From Mimachlamys varia (lineage: Eukaryota > Mollusca > Bivalvia > Pectinida > Pectinidae): a DNA stretch of 64,000 nucleotides. The notes under the pieces were generated by a model. That model searched no databases. It was given only the letters and a program-made list of their open reading frames with translations, and was not told the DNA's origin. Numbering within the stretch: position 1 is the stretch's first letter; each line of letters starts with the position of its first letter. The stretch is from positions 22,976,792 to 23,040,791 of the forward strand of contig OX392532.1 in the NCBI GenBank assembly GCA_947623455.1, read 5' to 3'. Shown here in pieces: positions 48,075-58,604 of this stretch. The position numbers and the translations under genes were made by a program.

Positions 48075-48790
48075 TTAATTGAATAATATATTGCATACTG
48101 AATATATGACTGATTTAACTGAAAAGAAAATATATAAAAGAGCACAATTTGATTGAAAACAGATATATTACTTATTTTTTAATAAATACTAGGGTTTCCA
48201 TGGATACTGTACATTGAACCGATGTGAAACAGTCTGAAATCTTGTCTAAATGTATCAAGAAGATATCCTGTGAGTGATCTGTTCTTAGTAAAACATGAAA
48301 TAAAAAAGTCATCTTTTCTGGTCCAATTTCCCAAGTTGAATGAATTCTAGATTTCTTTTAGTTATGAGTTAGAATGAGTTATCTCCCTTTATCCATTGAG
48401 GTATAATAACTTATTAGCCAATGACCTCATGAATGTTTAAAACATAAATTTCATTCCTTAAATAAACTTGTTTTTTGTTTGTATGCTACTTATGTGAAAA
48501 CCATGGTAACCACATCAAAAGTAACTAAAAAAGGCCAAAAAAAAAACTATTTTTAACCCAAAAATTGACCCCCGCAAATAGGATTTTTTTCCCTAAGATC
48601 TTTCTAAAATTAAAGATTACATACTTGGCTGTAGATTTATCTGCATCTCAGCATAGGTCATTTAGATGTTTCGCTATTTTCCCTCATGTGCTGTTGTTAG
48701 AATTTCACTTCCTGTAAAGCTAGCTTTTCATGTGTAGCCACCAGTTTCGGAGAGGCCAAAATGTTAATCTCTTACCAAATTTACTCTTCT
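48075..48790 (+). repeat. Duplicated block, third copy
   Basis: Parallel to 36361-36781 plus 37650-37860, without F2. It supplies the F2 empty site (A run at 48560-48564). No gene. Confidence 0.75.
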
Positions 48791-48873
48791 TTTTTTTTCA
48801 AACGTGAAGCCCACAAAGTTTTGAATACTGAATATATGACTTAAACCTGTTAATGTCTCATGTTTTTCTGCAG

Positions 48874-49042
48874 CATTAACTCAATTAATGAAAAAACGTC
48901 ATCTAAGAAGTCTCCCACATTGGAAAAGCCAGTGGAGGGAATTAATTCTCCCACATTGGAAAAGTCAGTGGAGGGAATTAATTCTCCCACATTGGAAAAG
49001 CCAGTGGAGGGAATTAATTCTCCCACATTGGGTTCATTACAG
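48874..49042 (+). CDS. Candidate exon with 12-residue tandem repeat
   Basis: TGTTTTTCTGCAG at 48861-48873 is a good acceptor and TTACAG|GTTGGT at 49042/49043 a plausible donor. They enclose 169 bp that stay open in one plus-strand frame. The frame encodes INEKTSSKK, then SPTLEKPVEGIN three times (once with S for P), and a fourth partial copy SPTLGSLQ. The DNA period is 36 bp, so the repeat preserves frame. The minus strand is also open through the repeat, which weakens the argument. The exon sits in a short unique stretch between a duplicated block and a 440-bp repeat remnant split by C1. No neighbouring exon was found. Confidence 0.3.
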
Positions 49043-49070
49043 GTTGGTAACCCTGCAACACTAAAATCTA

Positions 49071-49903
49071 ACAAGAGGCCCAAAAGGCCTGAATCATTCA
49101 CATGGCTTTCAGCAAATGCAACAAAAAGTCATGTGCAAGTTAAATAACAAACTTTTACGGTGTGGGATCTGCCACAATATTGCCTTTAATGAACTCTTAG
49201 CTTTCTGATGAAAAAGAACATTTTGAAATTGGTTCATATGAAATAATTTGCCCTCTTTATGTCAAGCAGTTGTAGTGTTTTGTGGTGGGTAGTCTGCAAG
49301 GGGTGTGGCGAATCACTCGTATCAAATCTTAAACAAAAGAAGTCATTAATATGAATACTGCCATATTGACCACTTTTGGAGCTGCCCCTCAGGCCCCTTG
49401 GGGTCAGTCCCATCTTTGGAAAAAATTGAATCCCAGCTACATAAGGATGCTACCACTAAAATATAAATGTTGTAAATTGTTTAGTTGCAGAGAAGAAGTC
49501 GTTAATATGAATATTGACAAATGGACCACTTTTGGCCCCGCCCCTCAGGCCCCTGGGGGGTCAGAACCAGCGTTTGTACAAATTTGAATCCTAGCTATCT
49601 AAGGATGCTAACACTAAAATTAAATGCTAACACTAAAATTAAGTGTTTCACATTGCTTAAATCCAGAAAAGAGATGTTAATATGAATATTGCCAAATGGA
49701 CCCCTTTTGGCCCCGCCCCGAAGGCCCCTGGAGGGTCAGCCCAATCATTTTTATAAATTGAATCCCAGCCACCTTGGCATGTTTCCTACCAAATGTGATG
49801 AAGATCCGTTCAGTGGTTATGAAGAAGAAGTCGATTGTTGACGGACGGACGCCACGATATGGCATAAGCACACCTTGGTTCTTTGGATCAGGTGAGCTAA
49901 TAA
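49071..49903 (+). mobile_element. C1: tandem-cored element in a 440-bp repeat unit
   Basis: It starts ACAAGAGGCCCAAAAGGCCT (hairpin AGGCC/GGCCT), then GAATCATTCACATGG. It ends TGGATCAGGTGAGCTA before ATAAAACGG. About three core units of 155-174 bp carry TTAATATGAATAYTG and CCCCTCAGGCCCC. GACGGACGGACGCC is the linker. The empty site is present in 440-bp units (CACTAAAATCTA|ATAAAACAG at 41897/41898). Left plus right flanks add up exactly to it with no duplication. Confidence 0.8.
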
Positions 49904-50680
49904 AACGGTATGTTTTGGAAAAAGTGGGAGGGACTGATCAGACAAAATTATTATTTTTAATGCTTTTATTCAACATCAACCTATCCAGTAAAGTTGCACA
50001 CGAACGACCTTAAAGGATTATTGGTTGAAAACACTGATTGTAAAAACTCGGTCAAATTTAAGACCAACATTTTACATAAAATGCAAAATGAGGGAAATAT
50101 TCAATTGCTATACATTTTGTAGAAATTTCAAGTGAACTTGCACTTAAAACGATAAGAATTTCAAAGCATACAGAAAAAATTACAATATTGAAGATATTTT
50201 TTACACGAAGATCAATTCAGATGAAGCTATTTCAGGTTTAAAAAACGATACGATATGAATGAATGATGGAATAGGCCATACAAACGTTTTTACACAAGAG
50301 ACATTGACAAAAGTTAAAAACCAATGAAAGTGTTAACATTAAAATTTAATATAACAGTATGTTGTGGGAAAAGTGGGAGGGAATGATCAGGTAAAATAAT
50401 TATTTCTAGCGCTTTTATTCAATATCAACCTATTCAGTAAAATCGCACACCAACAACCTTAAAGGATTATTGGTTGAAAACAGATTTTAAAACCCGGTCA
50501 AAAGACCAACATTTTACATAAAATGAGGGAAACTTTCAATTGCCATACATTTTTTAGAAGTTTCAAATGAATTTGCACTTATAACGATTATTATAAGAAT
50601 TTTAACATGAATATTAAAATTTACAATGGTGAAGATACTTTTTAACGCGGAAGATCCATTCGGATGAACACATTCCCAAT
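49904..50680 (+). repeat. ~440-bp repeat array, last copies
   Basis: Diverged units follow C1, with markers near 50065 and 50503. The array fades out at about 50680. Confidence 0.75.
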
Positions 50681-50871
50681 ATTATTATTGGTGCCGTTGA
50701 GCTTCGCCCTTGTACACTGAACTCCCGAGTCATAACTTTCAAACGGTTGATATCCCCACTTCAAAACTATATATACCTGGTATGAAGAGACGATCACAAA
50801 CCCCAAATCTATATATACAATTTCTTGGTGTTAAGATACAATCACAATCATGATATTATGATAAAACAGTT

Positions 50872-50908
50872 TCCATGTGAGCGATACAGGCCCTCTGGGA
50901 TTCTTGTT
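50872..50908 (-). mobile_element. Solo 5' end of a B/C-like tandem-cored element
   Basis: On the minus strand it reads ACAAGAATCCCAGAGGGCCT, then GTATCGCTCACATGG, the family's 5' module. No core follows, so it is a stub. Confidence 0.5.
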
Positions 50909-51020
50909 TGCAAGTGGTAAACTTTAATAAATTCCTATATACGTTCACAACTTTTTGCATTTTTTTTTTTCAATTTACTTTGTATACTACCTGCCTTCTT
51001 TATAACCCTACATCATGTCT
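50909..51020 (+). repeat. Short duplication shared with 52288-52400
   Basis: GGTAAACTT(T/G)(A/C)ATAAATT, the T-rich centre and CCCTACATCAT recur in order at 52288-52400. No gene. Confidence 0.6.
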
Positions 51021-51049
51021 ACATGTACAGAATGATATATTAAATAAAT

Positions 51050-51540
51050 AAGTATTGGTAAATATTGATAGTGATTTACACGGTAACCAATTATTGGCAC
51101 AGAGGTATACAGACTAGATTTAAGGAGTTGTATAAAGAGAGTGATAAACATTATACTGAGAGGTAGGCCTACACCGTAAAATATATAGAGAAAAAGTGGT
51201 ATGTAAAATATAGATAATTGGTATATCATATACCTTGTAAATGTAGTATATTGGCATTCATGTAGATGATTGAGATATACAGAGTGGTATACACTATATA
51301 CACGGTATACAGAGTGAAAAAGGTGTTTATAGAGGATGGTAATACTGCAGGGTTTAGAGTGGTATGGAGGGTATATATAACATTATATTTCAGGTTTGTA
51401 TACATGTACATGGTATATAGAAAATTAGAGACAGGATAAATACAGGGTGGTGGATATAAAAGGTGGTATACAAGTATATAGAGAGTGGTATACAGAGTAT
51501 ATAAAGAAAGGTCGTCAGCATTAAAAGAATAGAGGTGATT
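51050..51540 (+). repeat. Degenerate GTATACAGAGTG repeat
   Basis: GGTATACAGAGT-type motifs recur irregularly. A second stretch lies at 51840-52240. The 112-codon minus frame at 51226-51564 is Y/L/T-rich repeat translation. Confidence 0.6.
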
Positions 51541-51544
51541 ATTA

Positions 51545-51606
51545 GGAGTCAAACACAGAATCACTGGCTACTAGACTTGCGCTCAACCGATCGAGCTAAA
51601 CAGACG
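51545..51606 (-). pseudogene. tRNA-like sequence, minus strand
   Basis: TTAGCTCGATCGGTTGAGCG gives box A and a D arm, and TGTTTGACTCC a near box B. The other stems are poor. Probably a tRNA-derived SINE head. Confidence 0.45.
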
Positions 51607-52287
51607 AATCTCTCTAGCAGAGGGGTAATGTTGCGGCTAGTATTTACCAGGGTTACATAAACAAAGTGTATGGATAACAGCGATCAATTTACAATTTATT
51701 TTCATGGGTCCTTTTAGTAAATATTGCTCAAAACTATGGGTCCCACAATGTTAAATTGAAGTATTTCCAGAATTTCTATGAGTCCTTTCATAATTTTATG
51801 AGTACTGGACTCGGGACTCACACGTAGATTGATCACTGGGATAATGATATATATATACAGATTCTATTATTGGTATCTTACAGAGACTGACAAAGAATTA
51901 AGTGATATACAGAGTGATATAGAGCTGTACATAGTATGGTTAAAGTTGTGTACAAAGTATATTTTAGGAGTTTTGAATACAAAAGTACTTAAATGTGTAC
52001 CAGAGCTGAAACCGGCCAGTATACTTTTAACTACAAAAGTGAGAAAAGAAATTAATTAGAGAAGCAAAACTGAAGGATTATCGATAGGTATTGACATCAA
52101 CAAGGGAATTTTTATACAAATTATAAACAGTTGTACACATTATACATGAAATGGTATAACAAGTACTTTATACAGGATAGAAATGCTGGTACACACACAG
52201 TATACAATTAAGGTATACCGGCCATGTAAAAAGTGTCCAGTCGCTATGGGCTTTAGTATAGCAGTGATTAATGCAGAATATTTAATT
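51607..52287. other. Noncoding DNA with degenerate repeats
   Basis: Contains the second GTATACAGAGTG stretch. No supported gene. Confidence 0.4.
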
Positions 52288-52717
52288 TGCAACTGGTAAA
52301 CTTGCATAAATTACTATATAAGTTTTACACAACTTTTTCCTTTTTTTTTCAATTTACCTTGTATACTATAGCTAGCTGCCTTCTAACCCTACATCATATG
52401 TCTATCACTTTCTATTTATACCATGTACATGTATATCTAAATATATATCTTGTAAATTTCAGGGATAACCTAGGATTTAGGGGAAACTACATACCCTTAT
52501 GTGACCAAAGGTAAGCAGTTACAATTTTAAAACTTGAAAGCACATTTTTCAAGAGAAAACAGCAAGAAATGAATTAGAAAAACAAAACTGAAGGATTTTT
52601 CGATAGGTTATATTGACTTTAACAATTAGGGAATCTTTATACAAATTATAAAGAGTCTGTACAGATAAAGATCAGTATATATAATAAGTACCGGGGTACT
52701 GTATACAGAATACAAGG

Positions 52718-52863
52718 GCCTGTATCGCTCACCTGGATACATTTGTATCATGGTAAAATATTTTCAAAAAAGATCCCACAGACCTATAAAGACCAATCTT
52801 TGAGCCATATCTATATAAATCAAAAGTTTGGTTAATGAGAGTCTCTTTATGCCCAGCAATTGT
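52718..52863 (+). mobile_element. Partial 5' end of a B/C-like element
   Basis: ACAAGGGCCTGTATCGCTCACCTGG is a shortened version of the B1 5' module, lacking the first hairpin arm. It is followed by about 120 bp of core-like sequence up to the mariner insertion at TA 52863. Confidence 0.5.
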
Positions 52864-52864
52864 A

Positions 52865-54025
52865 CGAGGGGTGTTCCATAAATAATGTCATCTGTGCTTT
52901 ATTTCGCGGAAATCGTGCAATTTATGCACAAAACCACCTCGTGTCGATTGAGTGATCACTGGCTCGTGACACAGGTAAATATCTCGTCCACACGTTCACT
53001 GGCCTCGATACAGTGTACATCACTTCATAGCCTATTCGTTGGACTAGACACAAAATGACAGGAAAACGAGCTGAAAATATTCTTGAAATTAGGGCCTATA
53101 TAAAAGGTAGGTCATTACTCGGCATAAAGGCTGTAGATATTCACCGCAAGGTGTGTGACATTTATGGGGAGGGCCAAATGTCTCACAGGACTGTTTGTAG
53201 GTGGGTAGGTAAATTTAGTGCTAGGCAGCAGCAACTGAAAGATGCTGCTCACCCAGGTCATCCTGCAACAACTACGACCAAAGGTAAAATAGAAAAAATA
53301 CGAAATATCCTCCAAACTGATGCTCGATTCACCTAAGACAATTGGCTCGAATGACAAACTTGTCGTTAGCAAGAGTTCATGCAATTTTGAAGAAACACCT
53401 AAAAGTTAGAAAGATAAATGCAAGATGGATACCCAATTTGTTAACGGATGAGCAAAAGAAGACACGTGTAACAATGGCAAAAAAACTTCTCAAAATGTAC
53501 CAAAAATATAGTAAAAAGGTTTTTTTATAATATAGTCACTGGTGATGAGACCTGGGTGTATTATTTTGAACCAAAGCGGAAGGTTGCCAACTGAATATGG
53601 GCCACTAAAAATGCCAGACGCCCAAGTATTGCCAAACGAATACGAACGGTAAAGAAGGTTTTGGATGCTATTTTTTTCACTAATAAGGGTCCAACTATTC
53701 AAATCCCGGTGCCAAAAGGCAGAACGGTCACAGGCAAGTTCTATAAAAAGGTTGTTCTGAGAAAGTTGAAGAACTACTACAAAAGTCGCCGCCCACTGTA
53801 TTCGCCAGACTCGGCCCCCTGCGACTATTTTCTCTTTCCAAAACTTAAATATCATTTATCTGGAAGGAGATACAATTCGAGAAATGCCCTTGGATCTGCT
53901 GTTTATCAGTATCTGAGGGGTGTACCCATTGAAAAGTATGAAGAATGCTTCCAAAAATGGATTGACCGGCTAAAAAGGTGTGTTCTGGCTGGCGGAGAGT
54001 ATTTTGAAGGGCAGAGCAAATTAAA
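52865..54025 (+). mobile_element. Mariner element, 5' end present, 3' end missing
   Basis: The left terminal repeat CGAGGGGTGTTCCATAAATAATG follows a TA (52863-52864). This start is typical of mariner elements. The transposase remnant follows. No matching inverted right end was found downstream. B2 starts inside the 3' part at 54026. Confidence 0.75.
53055..54025 (+). pseudogene. Broken mariner transposase
   Basis: The N-terminal helix-turn-helix region is present (GEGQMSHRTVCRWVGKF, AAHPGHP), as are the linker (SLARVHAILKKHLKVRK), the first catalytic motif VTGDETWVYYFEP and the last one YSPDSAPCDYFLFPK. Damage visible: a one-base loss at about 53334 (stop after DARFT), a frameshift in the T run at about 53520-53526, and a TGA at about 53597. 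There is also an in-frame deletion between KNYYKSRRP and YSPD that removes the second catalytic aspartate block (HDNA in mariners). The end is replaced by the B2 insertion. Members are usually about 340-350 residues in one exon. The DD34D or DD41D class cannot be read because the second D is absent. Confidence 0.85.
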
Positions 54026-54115
54026 ACAAGAGGCCCAATGGGCCTGCATCGCTCCCCTGGAATTAATCTCTGACTTGTAACCCTAAAGTTGCCAAAATGT
54101 GATTATCATCTATAG
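54026..54115 (+). mobile_element. B2: solo 5' end of a B element in the mariner
   Basis: ACAAGAGGCCCAATGGGCCT, then GCATCGCTCCCCTGG and about 60 bp matching the B1 leader (AATTAATCTCTGACTTGTAA, CCCTAAAGT). Then similarity stops. No 3' end was found nearby. Confidence 0.65.
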
Positions 54116-54920
54116 TAGCTTTCTTGTGTTCGAATAATATCAATGAACGAAATGTGAGAAAGAAAAGAAAAAAGATATTAAAAAAACACTAATAATGTAA
54201 GAAAGAGAAAACAAAAATAGATAAATCCTGGCACACGTGTCGCTGTTTAAAACAAAAACCTTGGTTTTCATTTCTTTGCCATGACGGAGCGGGACAGAAT
54301 ATCCCCGACAGATCATTTATCGAAGAGAACACAAATAAAACCATAATAAAGTACAAAATATTTTATTAGTTACTTATTCTTTGGCATTATTGGTCACGGC
54401 TGTTTTCTTATTAAATCGGGCTGCCGACAAGTATATGGTCAAACCTAAAGCAGTTCAAGTACACAGGTCCAAGTTCAAAGGTTCAAGTTCACAAGTTCAA
54501 GTTATGGCCCTTTATGTGAAAACTGATCCGGATAGTTTTTGATGAAACTTTTATCAGTATGTTATGCAGTTGTATATCAGCATTTTAATTTCAGAGTTGA
54601 CTTCTTTTAAGAGAGTTATGTACATGTCCATTTATGTGAAATAATGTTTTGGAGATCTTTATCACCGTTAATATATACCCAATTCAACATAAGAATTTCT
54701 CAAGAAAACTCCCATTTTTGTTATTTGACAGTCAAGGTCAGTGAATGATTACAAACTACCAGCATCTGCAGGGGGTATTAGTTATCCTACGGATAACAGG
54801 TCTAATTGGATTTAAAAAGTAAAACAAAGCTATTTCAAATTGGAATGCCTTGAGGGCTTGGGGAATATTAAATTGAAAAACGTTCTATTGTTGTTTACAC
54901 TTCATATTTCTGAGAAATAT
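54116..54920. other. Noncoding DNA with a short GTTCAAG repeat
   Basis: GTTCAAGT-type 8-12-bp repeats lie at 54449-54505. No gene is supported. The 3' end of the mariner was not found here. Confidence 0.4.
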
Positions 54921-54924
54921 TTAA

Positions 54925-56176
54925 AGAGGCATCACGGTAAAACTACATTTTTTTATGCTTATTTAGAATTATTGTATACAAATTAAACATATTACCTTGT
55001 GAAAAATTAATGGGTGATTTGCGCTGAAATATGTTCTCAAAAAGGGAATCACTATATTTGTTGATCAACAATTTGGACATGTAAAATGTTTGCGTTACAT
55101 ATGATAACGCATGCGCATTACAAGCTACATCGGTAAACAAAAAATGGCTACCCGCATGACCTACATGTAACTACAAAGCGAAAAGTTGTCAAATGGTCAA
55201 AACATAACACAAGGATTATATTACGGAAGCATAATGAGTGATGGGAAGTATTCAAAGGAGAAACTAACTGCCCCACTGTTTGCATGTTACAGTTTTCTTC
55301 GAAGTAACCGATACACACGGTTTTGATTTGGTTTTGGGGCCTCACAAGGGATAACTCTTTCATTCCTCTGTTACATGAAATGCGCGTGTTAAACTTAAAA
55401 GCGTGTGTTGTAATATTGAATTATTCCCTTTATAATATTCCAGTAAAACGGCATTATTGAATTATTACTGGAGAGAAGACCTTTTCACATACAAGATAAA
55501 ACCTATCGGAGAGGTGAGGGGTCATTTGTTTACGTCATAAAAAGCCGCTATAGGCGAGATTTAGGTTATAGTTTATACGGCTACAATTTGGACAAAATGA
55601 ATAAATTAATGTCATCATGCATGGAAAAAATTGCTTTTCATACTGTACCTAGTCTATGAAATACAGAAGGTACAAAAAGATTCCTGAATCTATCTTTTCA
55701 CAGAAATCAAGGTGTGTCCCATGGTTGTCATCGTCGGAAAACACATGACACTGAACTTAGACGTAAGAGTGCAGTGTCATATATGTGGGTTTCTGACGAT
55801 GCATGGTTGTATATACATCTCCCGTACCCATTTGTTCCGGTCTGTCAGGTACTGGTGTCGATAAATGATGCAGAGCTAGATGCCAGCATATGAATATCAT
55901 GCGAAATTCACGTCCGATTATTATGTGAATGTGATTCATTAAATTTATACACATACTTTGTCTCCGTTTCATCATCGGACATATACATTAGGCGGCTTGC
56001 GACAACACTCACTTGACGCGTGATCATCACCATTTTATCTGGCTTTCCCGAGGAATGCAATTTTGCAAGTGGCAATAAAGACATTTTGAGTGGACTTTGA
56101 ATAACAGGAAAATGTAACTGGTAGTGCAGACAGCATGTACATTCAAGAACTTCATTGGTTTTCCCGGGTTGCCCCT
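54925..56176. mobile_element. P2: TTAA-flanked element related to P3
   Basis: TTAA lies at 54921-54924 and 56177-56180. The ends AGAGGCATCACGGTAAAAC and (inverted) AGGGGCAACCCGGGAAAAC agree at 15 of 19 positions. The interior is collinear with P3: GGGAAGTATTCAAAGGAGAA, TTGATTTGGTTTTGGGGC and TGATGATCACC/TGACG blocks. It has no transposase. The minus frames of P2 and P3 share QSPLKMSLL and VASRL, probably a common noncoding or vestigial segment. Confidence 0.65.
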
Positions 56177-56180
56177 TTAA

Positions 56181-56414
56181 AAAAAACATTTGAATTTGTA
56201 AGTGGAGGTAGGGATAGGGCATACATATACATACGATTGATAGTATACAGTTGATTAACAGGTAAAATATCATTACCTTAGTCCGAAAGAAAAGACTACT
56301 GTCAAATATTTTTAATGTTTTGTTGTATCAGAAGAAATGGAAATTTTCAGAAAAAGATAGATTCGCTTCACAATAAATGGTTCTTTCTCAAATACTTAAA
56401 GCAGGAAAACACTG
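56181..56414. other. Spacer, no gene seen
   Basis: Nothing recognised apart from AT-rich sequence. Confidence 0.35.
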
Positions 56415-56580
56415 CACCATCAAACAAAATATCACTCTCGCCACATGAGGGTGTATGGCATGATCAAGTTACAATTTATATATTAGTGCGACTTGACATG
56501 CCCACATGTTTTGAGTGGGGATATTTGTTAAAGAATTGCCTATATTTCTTTGTGAAGATCTTCTCAATAAAAGAGAAAAC
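56415..56580 (+). repeat. Isolated fragment of the ~675-bp repeat
   Basis: CACATGAGGGTGTATGGCAT and TTAGTGCGACTTGACATGCC match the array at 60860-64000. The 134-codon plus frame at 56315-56719 runs through this fragment and is not supported as a gene. Confidence 0.75.
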
Positions 56581-57060
56581 TAGAAATATGTCTGGAAGAC
56601 ATGAAAAGTGCTCGCACCTCTTGCAGATTTCACTTAAGTATTTGCCGTTATTAGTGCAAGGGGCAACTACAAAAAGAACTGATGAACAAAAACTGCTAGC
56701 TGTTTCTATAAAGCCATAAAGTACAATGTTTTGGGACCAGAATTGGTAGTATGCATGATATGCGATATTATTGTCATCAATTGCCGACATTGTGTATGAT
56801 CAATATTTGTGAGTTTTCTTCGGTAAACAGGCGCATAGCTTGTATACTGAACTGTAATAAGGAAAAATTTAACTTTGGCATGCTTAATAGTAGGGGCGCC
56901 AATACAAGACCTTGTGAAATAATTCAAATCAGCACTGACATTACTTGGATTGAATTTATTTACATGGTAGTGATTGTAGCACAAGCATTTCATTATCTTT
57001 TTTTTTTTGAAAATTTGATTCTTAAACAATTCATTTTTGTCTATACAATTTGACCTTTAA

Positions 57061-58600
57061 AGGGGCATCCCGCGAAAGTAAGCTTTTTTCATATTTTTTT
57101 TTCAAAATATTACATACACATATCGAGTGGGTATTCTTATGGACTACGACGATCGGATTTTGCTGATATGTATTCATAAAATAAATAATTTCAAAATAAC
57201 TAGTGAAATTCCAAACGGTCTAGCCAGACGCCCGGCTTGGGATTTCCACCTACCAACGCATGCGCAGCGAGCGTCGTTTCCATTGTAAACACTCTATCTG
57301 GTATTACCGTTACATCGCGATAAGGCTTTACTACTACCGGTAAGCGAAAAGTTGCCGAACGGTCAAAATATAACGCAAGACTGCGTTACGGAATCATATT
57401 GAGAGATGGGAAGTATTCAAAGGAGAAACTACCTGCTCTATTGTGTGTATGTTACATATTTCTTCTGCGTAACGGTAACATGCACAAATAAAGCTTTGAT
57501 TTGGTTTTGGGGCTACCCAAGGGGAAACTGTCTCAGTCTTCTGTAGCATAAAATGCGCGTGTAATTTTAAACTTAAGAGTGTGTTTTATAATATTCCCTT
57601 TATAATACTTCATGTTCCAGTGAAACAGTATGATTTAATGTTATTGCTGGATAGAAAGACCTTTTCAAATACAATATATACCGTAACAAAAAAGTCTTCA
57701 ATTTGGACAAAAGGTATAAAAAATATGTTTTTCACGGGTAAAAAAAGGTGATATTCATACTTAATCTATAAATTAGTGAAGGTACAAATATCATTGGGTT
57801 GCGACCCCGGTATTGAATTTGATCCGAAAATATATACAAAACGAGAGAAAAAAAAAACAAAGTTAGGTGTGGTGCGTTATATGAGTGTATGGACTTTCGC
57901 ATTCCGTGATACGTATTAACGTGTGAAGACGTTGAAAGTTGGATAGATTTTAAATGAATATTAATGTACATGGTATATATCTATAGATAGTTTGAAAAAG
58001 AAATCCTCAAAATATTGAGTTGTAAAAAAAATCGGAAACATTTCATGTCATTTTATTTTCGTACTTTCCAATGCATGCTACATACATTTTATGAAATCAC
58101 CTGAAAAGTTGGGTTCGTGAATATTATCTTTTACATAAATTAAGGTTTGTACCATGGCTGTATTCCGTACCCATGTGTACCGGTCTCGCTCAGGTATATA
58201 TAATTATATTATATACATAATTCCTGGTGTCGATAAATGATGCCGATGTGCCGAAAAATATTTCTTTATTTGAATATCTGTAAGTGTGCAATTAATGTCT
58301 GATTATTAATATGAATGTGATTCAATAACTTTGTCACCGTTTCATCAGTCGTATACATTACGCGTCCCCTCTCTTATGGCCTCCCCCATCAAACATGTCA
58401 AGCGACTTGCAACAAGCTTGTCACGTTGCGTCATCACCGCTATTTTTATCGGGGCTTTCCCGAGGAATGCGATTTTGCAAGTGGTCAATAAAGACATTTT
58501 GAGCGGACTTTGAATACTGGAATAGCAAGAAAATATAATAAGTGGTGCAGACACCATGTTCATCCAAGAACTAGCATTCAGGCTTTCGCGGGATGACCCT
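57061..58600. mobile_element. P3: TTAA-flanked element, 18-bp inverted ends
   Basis: TTAA lies at 57057-57060 and 58601-58604. The ends AGGGGCATCCCGCGAAAG and (inverted) AGGGTCATCCCGCGAAAG differ at one base. The 1540-bp interior is collinear with P2 and somewhat longer. No DDD transposase frame is present, so it is a non-autonomous piggyBac-type element by target and ends. Confidence 0.75.
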
Positions 58601-58604
58601 TTAA

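Noticed and set aside
56315..56719. 134-residue plus-strand frame
   Set aside because: It runs through a fragment of the 675-bp repeat. The rest has no motif or splice support, though the last 45 codons could be rechecked with transcripts.
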